Shown one piece after another: positions 57,401-64,000 of a stretch of DNA of 64,000 bases (position 1 is the first letter of the stretch; each line of letters opens with the position of its first letter). Both the position numbers and the translations under genes were made by a program. The stretch spans positions 4,928,533 through 4,992,532 of the forward strand of contig JAWZSP010000004.1 of NCBI GenBank assembly GCA_034401135.1. The letters are read 5' to 3'. Under the pieces are notes generated by a model. It saw nothing but the letters and a program-made list of their open reading frames with translations, made no database searches and had not been told where the DNA came from. The DNA comes from Volutella citrinella (taxonomy: Eukaryota; Ascomycota; Sordariomycetes; Hypocreales; Nectriaceae).

Positions 57401-58485
57401 TTACCGGGAATAAGCTACGATCGACGGAGGTGATGGACTTGTTTCACGATCTGTTCTCCCACAGCAGTTCGCATACAGCCCTAGGAGAGCGGAAAGGGTG
57501 GTATTCACTCCCTTTTCGGATTGCAGCACGGCGCAGTATCGAACTTATCACATTCTACTTTGGTCTCGTAGAGGCCCAACGATGGTATAAGGACCTCAGT
57601 CGATTAGTCTTCCTCACTCACTGGATCTTGCCTTGGCCATCATCTACAGAGCTTATCGGCACCACGAAGGAAAATAAGCAGAAGGACTTGAAGCGGCGGC
57701 TGATGTGGGCATCGATCATCTATATCGAGCCGACTAGCACGTCTCTGGGTTTTCCCAATCCTACCGTAGCACCGCGTAAGCTCGAGGACCCAGACGTGCG
57801 CATCTCTGTACAAAGCAGCCTTTCACGGGTACTGGCACCTTTATGCCGCCAGCGATTTGGCGGTTCAGGTTGGAAAGACGACGAGGACAACACAAACAGC
57901 CAGTTTCATTGGTCGACGCGCGACTTGCTTTTGAGCTCGAATCAGACAGTGCATATAGACGCATTGCGGCTGGGTCGTGCTGTAGAGCCGTACAACAATG
58001 GCAGCTTGTTTCCCGTCGTCGAAGGTGGCCGACCGCCGCAGCTTCGTCTGGTCAGCGCCATACGCAAGAAGACTCTGGACGAGCTTGAGGCTGTATTCAA
58101 CAAGACGCTGGAGGCAGATCAGGCTAGGCGGCAGCGTAAGATCAGCATGGCGCGGTCCAGCCAAGCAGTCTACACGTCTTCCCCCACGGCATCCTTCCCG
58201 TCTCGCCACTCGGTGGCCGTGGCAAGCGAGTCAACGGTATCTCGAGCTGGATCTACCGGATTTTCACAAGGATCTATTTGTTTGGAAGAAATTCGAGAAC
58301 AGCGTCGATTGGTGTTAGAGAAGCTATTAGAGGAGGAGGATGAAGATGCCTCTAATACATCGGACGGGACCGAGGGGACAGCCTTCACCATACAGACTAT
58401 GGACAGCACGGGCTCGTGGCGGCCGCAGAAACGGCTAAGGAAGCAAGTCAAGCAGGAACGGGAAGAAAAGAAAAGAAACGCCTGA
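54409..58485 (+). CDS. Very large unrecognised protein, 1358 aa, single exon
   Basis: No family recognised. Residues 1-260 are Ser/Gln/Arg-rich and look disordered (TPRQSRQQTEQPPSSSGRRS). Residues about 280-1220 look folded: SFPVSLAVAQMGIQWYTQPH, NYCFGRVVGLVDTFIWVFFP, KHFYITLQPQYLDALWCGIQ, YIDIGRQCTPAE, FVTLRDAWGMTVTPRPGSWE, KGIHAHQSRVQCAYRLSKLR, WWLPGKFDWNIWRFHSEVGD and others rich in Trp and His. The C-terminus is acidic (EEEDEDASNTSDG), then basic and NLS-like (RPQKRLRKQVKQEREEKKR). It is GC-rich, intronless and free of RIP stops beside 8 kb of RIP desert. I looked for DDE, tyrosine-recombinase, helicase and RT motifs and saw none convincingly. Probably the main protein of an unknown mobile or subtelomeric element. 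Confidence 0.65.
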   Translation: MHIDGGNRSQASSSSVGALSDPVLGWSPQSAPSAQGTARSGASAGTQTPRQSRQQTEQPPSSSGRRSGSHTLDAWIKPSQSSPTAAATMARDHHQGRETLSVSGIISPTVEPGAARLNTIVSSNATSPSITERRSEAVEEPMPEDPAVLLFREWTGEVGCTRREHEDGHQSQLNKATEALGAEPSCASLLDVAKRLEGRVSNSNGREDRLPVVLDPAQDLLRPGYRNATLGTAPTRHSSSCKAAMEGLTDHEPSPPYLCMHSHYGEQQGEQSAIQSTYDVDSLCSFPVSLAVAQMGIQWYTQPHVVLNLVENVHLSIPVPESVQGPDGIKAQPLHNIPNYCFGRVVGLVDTFIWVFFPALFRTPVTEPYSQTAIRRDVFVCWYEEVVMPAMQAAIDDNNILQYIPKTHAIATSDSSAPREALAAGEVKPAEQAEMEDDFGAAGKKRSQPGAGNSGARRKHFYITLQPQYLDALWCGIQYRAAAYSEFEGVRLYMAAKNTKLAWMQPRLDVMLEKWQRHWVQAVDETYLKPESTYIDIGRQCTPAEKGPQGRVLLWRRCCLDKAWRRRLQWSRIQDRRCISEDVKGRKAPITRTTYPFVTLRDAWGMTVTPRPGSWEMENGLVYSQFYDLIKVPFDAAKQYPFQNRHTESMSLDPSYLRDQNNSTKGIHAHQSRVQCAYRLSKLRIHRNIPTCADDPPIQELPEHQFTYGIRSEDRVSLALLRRITELFRADPPLEQPEGLGSEGIVDRPFFSIPSATMARFLRASVNRYCFLFEHIKSQTGLKYSLPETITMAVALRGLRFSYDSSLIGSESVLWSDRWESTRRTRTQEGGTEETKTQREGLGLGKTSKLHGFGWWLPGKFDWNIWRFHSEVGDRLAVGNDLLRQDYKRQWQVLKDIRDVHVRMWQAQSWVGRFQVMENAAAKRVWLEYLHSTVIELFQRDVWRVALKSTKWKTGSDVTDEAASRYPDSDAPNLCYDGLCDLFHDRMSDTSHTWPHLITGNKLRSTEVMDLFHDLFSHSSSHTALGERKGWYSLPFRIAARRSIELITFYFGLVEAQRWYKDLSRLVFLTHWILPWPSSTELIGTTKENKQKDLKRRLMWASIIYIEPTSTSLGFPNPTVAPRKLEDPDVRISVQSSLSRVLAPLCRQRFGGSGWKDDEDNTNSQFHWSTRDLLLSSNQTVHIDALRLGRAVEPYNNGSLFPVVEGGRPPQLRLVSAIRKKTLDELEAVFNKTLEADQARRQRKISMARSSQAVYTSSPTASFPSRHSVAVASESTVSRAGSTGFSQGSICLEEIREQRRLVLEKLLEEEDEDASNTSDGTEGTAFTIQTMDSTGSWRPQKRLRKQVKQEREEKKRNA

Positions 58486-59297
58486 ATGCAAACGCGGGGT
58501 TCGTATACGTATAGCGAGAGCATGTCCATAGAAACCTCATATCAAAGAGTAGCGTAGATTCAGGCTAGATATCATTTATCTGGCCGATAATAATCACACA
58601 TTTGTCAAGTGTGCCTAAAGCCTTTAGGGCTTATCCTCGATGTCGTCTAGAGGCTAGGTGGCCTATCTCAGTTTGGGTGTCCGTAAGAGCGTTGGCAGCC
58701 CGTATACTAGCGTGCTCATCGCAGAAGTTGAGCTGCTTCTTAAGCAGATCGATCGTGGCTAGTATATCGACATCCATAGCATTCTTCTCCGTCATGATTG
58801 GGTTTGAACTTTTTGCTCGAGGTTAAATGGCATAAAAGAGTGTGTCAAGGGTATGTAGGGAGAGTAAAAACAGAAGGGATGGCATGAGGGGCGAGACGAT
58901 TAGGGGGGCAAGAGTTCAAGGGCGGCGGTCAGTGGAACATGTCTCGGAATAGTATTGATGCGGATTCGAAGTTGGCCCTACGCCCTGCTCTGTAGACACA
59001 CGATGAGCACGATGAGGATCATATTTACAGAAGGTTGCGCATATATATGAAGTTACAGCTCTATGTCATATGGCGAGGCCCGTATACCCCACAAGAGGAT
59101 TTGATTGCTGTATCTACAGGGAGTGTACGTCGTTGGCTAGGTGCGTGGCGAGACAGCCAATAATCAGTGCAGTTGGTTGACGTGGCATCACAAATACCCC
59201 GCAGTATCCACCACCGCCTCACTCTTCTCTTCCTCTTTACATCAACAGTCATCAGGTCGCGTACGAAATATAAAAGCCCGAAGTCTTGACGGTGAGA
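58486..59297. other. Intergenic region of the unknown block
   Basis: Contains one short minus-strand ORF (separate entry) and, at about 59267-59275, a TATA-like 'aatataaaa' just upstream of the next gene. Confidence 0.4.
58631..58795 (-). CDS. Possible small protein, 54 aa
   Basis: The ATG at 58795 reads MTEKNAMDVDILATIDLLKK, then QLNFCDEHASIRAANALTD and a Thr/Glu/Arg-rich end, stopping at TAA 58631-58633. The amphipathic helix pattern and balanced codon use are suggestive. There is no homology evidence; it could be chance. Confidence 0.25.
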   Translation of the reverse strand: MTEKNAMDVDILATIDLLKKQLNFCDEHASIRAANALTDTQTEIGHLASRRHRG

Positions 59298-60535
59298 ATG
59301 AATACATCGGAGTCGAATCTACCAGCAACAACGGGGGCTGCACTGGCTCCATGTTCTCGATGCGGTCCGGAGGACGCTCAACAGACGCTACTGATCTGTG
59401 CGACATGCCTCACTCGCGATGAATTGACCGAGCCTCATTCAACGGGTCCAAGTGACCAAGATGTCTATCACGCTCTAAAAAGCGTCTTTAAGAACACCAA
59501 GCCGCAACGCGCAAAGGAAAGAAACTTTATCAAGAACAGGATCCAGAGGTGTCAAGGCCAAGAATGTATCCAATTAATGGATCGCTTCGACGAGGATCTT
59601 ATCATTGCAAAGGCTAAGCAGCTGATTCTCAATGGTGCATTTCGAGATTCTGAGAAAGCAGCAGAACTAGGGCTGCTGGGTACGCAGGAGATGGAAAACT
59701 CAAGTTCAGGTAAGCGGTACCCGTCTTTACATCGATTTAAAATACCTGACCAGCATTATTAGGAGAACCCTTATTGCCGACTCATTTTCTTACAGATCTC
59801 TCATACCCAGCACAGCATGCAATTATGTGCAGGCTGCAGGCGGCTCTGGAAAACCTCTGCTATGCTTTTGCACAAGAAAATATGCAAGAAACGTTACAGG
59901 CACGTGGGTGGAAGTGCGCCGAGTTGGTCCAACTTAGTCAATGGGTGGATGAATTCCGGGAAGACCTCACCTATCTTACTGCAAGAGGCAACACTGATCA
60001 GAGGACGCTGGAAGGACTACTCCAGTCAGTGGCCAGAATCCAACCTACTGCGGAGGGGCGTGTTCCTATGTCCTCCAGGAATCTGCAAGCTCTCCTATCC
60101 ACGGCCCATGCTTTTTCCGAGCTGCTCGATACCGGGGCACAGCACGCCGATGTGATCAAGAGGCTGTATGATGAAACTCAGATGGCGTTCACATCCATTG
60201 TCGAGAACACACGCACGTTAGAGTCGAAGCTGGATAATGAGCTATCGAAAATTAGTGATAAGAAGTCGGATTTAGAGGATAGGCTGCTAAGGATTCAGGA
60301 GGAGCTGGCGGTTTTAAACAAGGACGAGCGTGCTGCGCTGGCTATGTATATTGCCAAACGCGACGAACATGCTGCTCTTGTAGGGGAGCGACTTGTTGTG
60401 AGCGTTAAGAAAATGAACCTGGTGGGCTATTCCTGCTTGGGGCTCGGAGACTTGGGTCCGGTGGACCTTTTAAGCGAGCCTGGTGTACGAACCCCAGAGG
60501 AGGAGGAGGGAGTAGGAGGAGGAATGGGAAGGTAG
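59298..60535 (+). CDS. Zinc-ribbon plus coiled-coil protein, 394 aa
   Basis: Function unknown. Two exons, 59298-59709 and 59763-60535, joined across a 53-bp GTAAGC...TAG intron ('NSSSG|EPLLPTHFLTD'). The ATG at 59298 (MNTSESNLPATTG) is the first in frame. CSRCGPEDAQQTLLICATC gives two CxxC knuckles near residues 19-36, a likely zinc ribbon or short zinc finger. The C-terminal half is a long coiled coil (ESKLDNELSKISDKKSDLED, RLLRIQEELAVLNKDERAAL). The tail is Glu/Gly-rich (EEEEGVGGGMG). It is unmutated and on the same strand as the 1358-aa ORF, so it probably belongs to the same block. Confidence 0.65.
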
Positions 60536-61117
60536 TGGTTCAAGTTACTGCTGTTTTTTTCCATAATGTAAGCACTATAATGATACTGGATGGCTGAAAA
60601 GTATATATTAGGGCTACCTTAATCCTACCTTTTTACCACATAGCAATGAAGCTACAGTTCTATAGTACTATCAGGCTGTCCTGCGGCTTGCCGCTTTCAC
60701 AGCAAATTTAGGCTATAGAGAGACATAATGAACTGGTTATACAGTAGTTGGAACTATCTAAAACCCGGTCTTCGTGCCCTTAGTGGCATATATAATCGTT
60801 TATTGTGGTAATGCATCAGTAGGTCATATGTCAGCTGCTGCATGTTGGGCAGCCTAGTTGGGCAACCTCGTTGGGCAGCCTCGTTGGGCAGCCTTATTGG
60901 CCAGCCTTGTTCGGCCGGCCTTATTCAGCCAACCCCGCCTGTATGACTCTTTTGTTCTTTCTGTATCACCCCGCCTTTTCACCGAAAGTGGCCACTTTGC
61001 ATTTTGCTTGTTGCACACAGCCCAGCGCACCCTTTAGTAAGGGTTCCTTCCGCTCGTCAATCGCTCTTCATGTCATTTTTTCCCTAATTACCTTTGCTCT
61101 ACATCGGCTGGTTCCTT
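60536..61117. other. Intergenic subtelomeric region with a 15-bp tandem repeat
   Basis: No gene. The tandem repeat is listed separately. Confidence 0.4.
60842..60935. repeat. Degenerate 15-bp tandem repeat, about six units
   Basis: Units related to 'gttgggcagcctcgt' follow one another and diverge toward the 3' end ('ggccagccttgttcgg', 'cagccaacc'). Confidence 0.7.
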
Positions 61118-61774
61118 ATGCGAAAGGCACACCGCAAACCGCAGTCACGGAAGGGGCAGCAGAGTCGACTGTTTGATGTTGCTGCTCTATTTGGAGAGGA
61201 CGTAACACCTGACGACGTGGAAATCTGTGACGATAAGCTTTGGGTCAACGTGGCATGCGATAATGCAAGCCCTTGTGGGGTTTGTGATTGTCGAACGTCG
61301 CACTTAGACAGCATCGTGATTGCCGTCGACGGCGCTTGCAAGGGCAATGGGACACCACTCGCACGAGCGGCGGTGGGTGTGTTTGTCGGCGCGGCATCAG
61401 CATACAACCAGAGCCGCCTACTACAAAGCAACCCAGCCACGAATCAGATTGCCGAGTTAGAGGCTGGAGTGCTTGGTCTTGAACAGGCTCTCAACATCCA
61501 GAGGAACAGGCTCTCCGATGAATCACTTTCTCAAGTGGTTATCAAGGCAGACTCAGAGTACTTGGTCAAGGGTATGACGGAGTGGATCTTTAAGTGGCAG
61601 GCCAATGGTTACCGGACTGCAAAGGGGACCCCTGTTGCTAATATGGAATTATTTCGGAAACTCGAGGGGCTAGTGAAGGACTTAGGGAGTATTGGCGTCG
61701 AAGTACTGTTCTGGCATGTAAGACGCTATTATAATAAAGAGGCAGACGAGCTGGCTAATAGAGCTTTTACATAA
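61118..61774 (+). CDS. RNase H (type I) domain protein, 218 aa
   Basis: Predicted ribonuclease H cleaving RNA in RNA/DNA hybrids. The ATG at 61118 is the first in frame. The four acidic active-site residues are visible: Asp71 (IAVDGACKGNG), Glu113 (NQIAELEAGV), Asp145 (IKADSEYLVKGM) and Asp210 (NKEADELANRA). TEWIFKWQANGYRTAKG matches the basic substrate-binding region. The first 60 residues have Cys-rich CGVCDC and no known domain. It is intronless, intact and about 2 kb from the telomere repeats. It may be a cellular subtelomeric gene or a domain captured from a retroelement; no RT is present beside it. Confidence 0.85.
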   Translation: MRKAHRKPQSRKGQQSRLFDVAALFGEDVTPDDVEICDDKLWVNVACDNASPCGVCDCRTSHLDSIVIAVDGACKGNGTPLARAAVGVFVGAASAYNQSRLLQSNPATNQIAELEAGVLGLEQALNIQRNRLSDESLSQVVIKADSEYLVKGMTEWIFKWQANGYRTAKGTPVANMELFRKLEGLVKDLGSIGVEVLFWHVRRYYNKEADELANRAFT

Positions 61775-61864
61775 TAGTTGGCGAGGAAATTAGGAAGGGG
61801 GGTTAAAAAACTTGGCTGGTTAGGGTTATAAGTGCTAGCTGTTCGCCTAGTCTCGCATTAATAT

Positions 61865-62010
61865 GGTTCCGAGACAAATCTCATCTCGAGAAACTCGATG
61901 AGCTGGTGAAGACCTTGAACAGTGTTGGCATCGAAGTCCTGTTCTGGCATGTATTGCGCAAATTCAACGAAAACGCAGACAGGCTGGCCAAGAGGCAGTC
62001 GACTGGTTGA
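61865..62010 (+). pseudogene. Partial degenerate duplicate of the RNase H C-terminus
   Basis: Reads LEKLDELVKTLNSVGIEVLF, then FWHVLRKFNENADRLAKRQ and a stop. It parallels the intact gene's LEGLVKDLGSIGVEVLFWHV and NKEADELANRA. Only about 45 residues remain, 91 bp after the intact gene on the same strand. Divergence is too high for a recent copy. Confidence 0.75.
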
Positions 62011-62029
62011 GGGCTATCATCAATGAAGT

Positions 62030-62249
62030 TAAAGTAGTCTCTTGCTGCATTGTGTAGGTCGTTTCGAGTGATATCTCGACGGCTGATGGCGCTTGCTATG
62101 ACTGGAGCCCTCTGATGAATGAGAAGGCGATGGGCTGTGTAAGACTTAGCGGTCGAGATGAGGGTGAGGTCGGAGTATTGGCCGGTGCTTAGGGCACTGA
62201 GAGTGAGTTGATCTAGGGTACACGCGCAGTGGGGAAAAGGGCGGAGCAC
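62030..62249 (-). pseudogene. BTB/POZ-domain relic
   Basis: The minus-strand frame reads LSALSTGQYSDLTLISTAKS, YTAHRLLIHQRAPVIASAI and YFNFIDDSPQPVDCLL, a pattern of fungal BTB/POZ proteins (SDLTI, then VH...SPVF, then DDP..V..LL). The usual downstream 'YLYT' segment is lost where the RNase H duplicate begins on the other strand. There is no in-frame ATG with a good context. Confidence 0.5.
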
Positions 62250-62610
62250 CTCTGGAAAGAAGCGAGCAGCTAGTCCATAGCTAAGGAGCGTAAGGTGGTA
62301 GGAGGAGGAGACTCGGCGCAGGTCACTCTTGGTTCGGATGGAGACGAGTGAAACAGCTCGGGAAAGAGTAGGCGGGCGTCGTAAATGGACTCAAAGACGC
62401 TTTCCTTCAAGAGGTACTAGAGAGCCTCGACAAGTGTCTAATCGGAGAAATAGAGGACGGAAAGACGATGACGAGTTACAAGGTGTTGAATGAGTTTAAT
62501 CTTGCGTATCTTTGCGTTATTTGGCTGGGTAAATACTTGCCGACAAGGGGCAGAGCTATAGACGGCGCGATAATGTGTTCGGTGTCTTGGTCTAGGGTAG
62601 GGTTCACAGG

Positions 62611-62624
62611 TAACCCTAACCCTA
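62611..62624 (-). repeat. Interstitial telomeric motif
   Basis: TAACCCTAACCCTA, inverted relative to the terminal TTAGGG array. A similar 'ccctaaccctag' occurs at 62979-62990. Confidence 0.7.
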
Positions 62625-63025
62625 CACCGAGTGTCAAGGACGGTCAACAGTGAGGGCCTCTCGTTGGCGGAGCCGTTGTTATGCCGGAGGTCAGTAGTGT
62701 AGGGTTAAAAGAAGGCACTGCCTTGTTTCTAGTAAGGTCTAATGTCACCGTGCGTTCCGGACAGCCGACGTAGGGTTACGGACAAGAAAAGGGAAAGGTG
62801 TTTCAATTTATCTACAACAAGGAGTTATTGCGACGGCACCGGGGGTACGTTAAGGCACTGTTACGGCATGGGGTGACGCACACGCTAGCGAGACCGAGCT
62901 GGACTGGCAGGTCCTACGCCCAACCGTACATCTAATCCTACGGGTGACGGTACGGGCAGGCTGAAGGCAAGGAGGTGACCCTAACCCTAGAGCAGCCCCC
63001 AGGGGGGCCACTACAACTACAACCC

Positions 63026-63190
63026 CAACCCTACCTACGACTACGACTACGACTACAACTACGACTACGACTACGACTACAACTATAACTACGACTACAA
63101 CTACAACTACGACTACGACTACAACTACGACTACGACTACAACTACGACTACGACTATAACTACAACAACGACTGCAACTGCGACGGCAA
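63026..63190. repeat. Imperfect (CTA CGA / CTA CAA) trinucleotide microsatellite
   Basis: About 160 bases of interspersed 'ctacga' and 'ctacaa' units, ending in 'actgcaactgcgacggc'. Confidence 0.85.
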
Positions 63191-63845
63191 GTAGAGCTAC
63201 AAGGCTGAGGAGTGTAGAGTGAGGTAAGCAGCCGCGGTAAGGGTTAAGGACAAGGAGACTAACTGTAGGTAGCAGGCTGGTTGCGTCTACCCCAACCTAC
63301 CGCCTGGCCTGTTGAACCCTAACGTGTACAGCGGTACAAGCTGTAGAAGAGCAGTGAGCAGAGGCGTAGGGTGCTTAGTGTTGTGGAAGAGAGTGAAGAG
63401 TGCTAGTAGAGTTGTGCAGGGGGGGTTGAAGAGTGGTAGAAACAGGACGGGGGTAGAGACAAGGAGCTAAGAGAGAAGTAGGGTGTTAAAGTAGGTGGCA
63501 CTGGGGTGTTTTAGACAGCGACGTCGACTTTTGGACGGACAGGAGAAGTGAAGGGGTGGGAGTGGTAGTAAGACTAGAGAGTGAGGTGGAAAGGGCAGAG
63601 GAGGGTAAGGAGAGAGGAGTTAAAGAGGGCTAACCTCTGAGGTGTGTAAGGGCGCTGGCGGCAGTAAAAGTTGAAGAGCTAGGGTTGAGGTGTTAAGAAG
63701 GGTGTGGTACCGAGTCTAAACTAACCGCTAACCGCTGAAGAAGGAGGGCGCGCCGGCGGCACGTTCGGGGTTGGAGTTAGGCTTAACAGGGTGGTTTAGG
63801 GTTCCGTGGAAAGCGTTCACGACAGTAAGCGAGTTTGCGTCGCAA

Positions 63846-63987
63846 GGGTTAGGGTTAGGGTTAGGGTTAGGGTTAGGGTTAGGGTTAGGGTTAGGGTTAG
63901 GGTTAGGGTTAGGGTTAGGGTTAGGGTTAGGGTTAGGGTTAGGGTTAGGGTTAGGGTTAGGGTTAGGGTTAGGGTTAGAGTTAGGGT
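63846..63987 (+). repeat. Telomere repeat array (TTAGGG)n
   Basis: About 21 uninterrupted TTAGGG units, then degenerate units (TTAGAG, TTAGGGTAAG) before the window edge. The G-rich strand runs 5' to 3' toward the right edge, the orientation expected for a right chromosome end. Confidence 0.95.
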
Positions 63988-64000
63988 AAGCGTTAGATTA

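Larger units (their letters stand above)
62250..63845. other. Subtelomeric region without recognisable genes
   Basis: GC-balanced, repeat-rich DNA holding short interstitial telomeric motifs and a trinucleotide microsatellite. No protein-coding gene is supported. Confidence 0.5.

Noticed and set aside
54409..58485. Assignment of the 1358-aa protein to DUF3435/Starship tyrosine recombinases, KDZ or hAT transposases, or Helitron Rep-helicases
   Set aside because: None of the expected signature residues (R-H-R-Y box, DDE with conserved spacing, HUH, Walker A) could be located in the translation.
63771..63989. An open frame translating to repeated Gly-Leu
   Set aside because: It is only the telomere repeat read as codons.

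Overview
The window is the end of a chromosome of a filamentous ascomycete (Pezizomycotina). The evidence is short GT-AG introns of 50-130 bp, three Zn(II)2Cys6 regulators, GC-balanced gene islands separated by very AT-rich, TpA-loaded tracts typical of repeat-induced point mutation (RIP), and about 21 TTAGGG repeats at the right edge. No tRNA, rRNA or CRISPR array was found. The genus cannot be read from the sequence; a hypocrealean fungus would fit, but that is inference.

Layout. 0-11 kb is a gene island: a secreted HExxH metallopeptidase (cut by the left edge), an unknown gene, a Zn2Cys6 regulator, an intact amino-acid transporter, and several gene relics (APH-like kinase, amidase, NmrA-like). 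11-22.2 kb is one serine carboxypeptidase (S10) gene torn in two. Its N-terminal half (22.2-21.1 kb) and C-terminal half (12.0-11.0 kb) lie in the same orientation. They are separated by about 9.1 kb of RIP-mutated insertion holding a complete Ty3/gypsy-type LTR retrotransposon (12284-20495), and the N-terminal half carries a solo LTR of the same family.

22.5-37.5 kb is a metabolic island: a GH3 fragment, a cytochrome P450, a mitochondrial-type FAD oxidoreductase with a G16 frame break, a divergently placed decayed ketosteroid-dehydrogenase-like flavoprotein, a TauD-type dioxygenase, an MFS sugar-type transporter and a Zn2Cys6 regulator. Together they resemble a small catabolic or secondary-metabolism cluster that is partly decayed. 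37.6-45.1 kb holds an unknown 268-aa protein, a solo LTR, a lipocalin-fold (CrtC/Diels-Alderase-like) secreted protein, a small Zn2Cys6 regulator and another APH-like relic.

45.1-53.4 kb is a second RIP desert with satellite arrays (74-bp and 85-bp units) and a truncated copy of the same LTR element. At 53.37 kb the sequence returns abruptly to GC-rich, unmutated DNA. This block carries 43-bp iterated repeats, an AT-hook ORF and a 1358-aa ORF in the same frame with one TAA between them, and then a zinc-ribbon/coiled-coil gene. I recognise none of these; this is the best candidate for an undescribed mobile or subtelomeric system. The last 3.5 kb has an intact RNase H gene, a decayed partial copy of its C-terminus, a BTB-domain relic, microsatellite and interstitial telomeric motifs, then the telomere.
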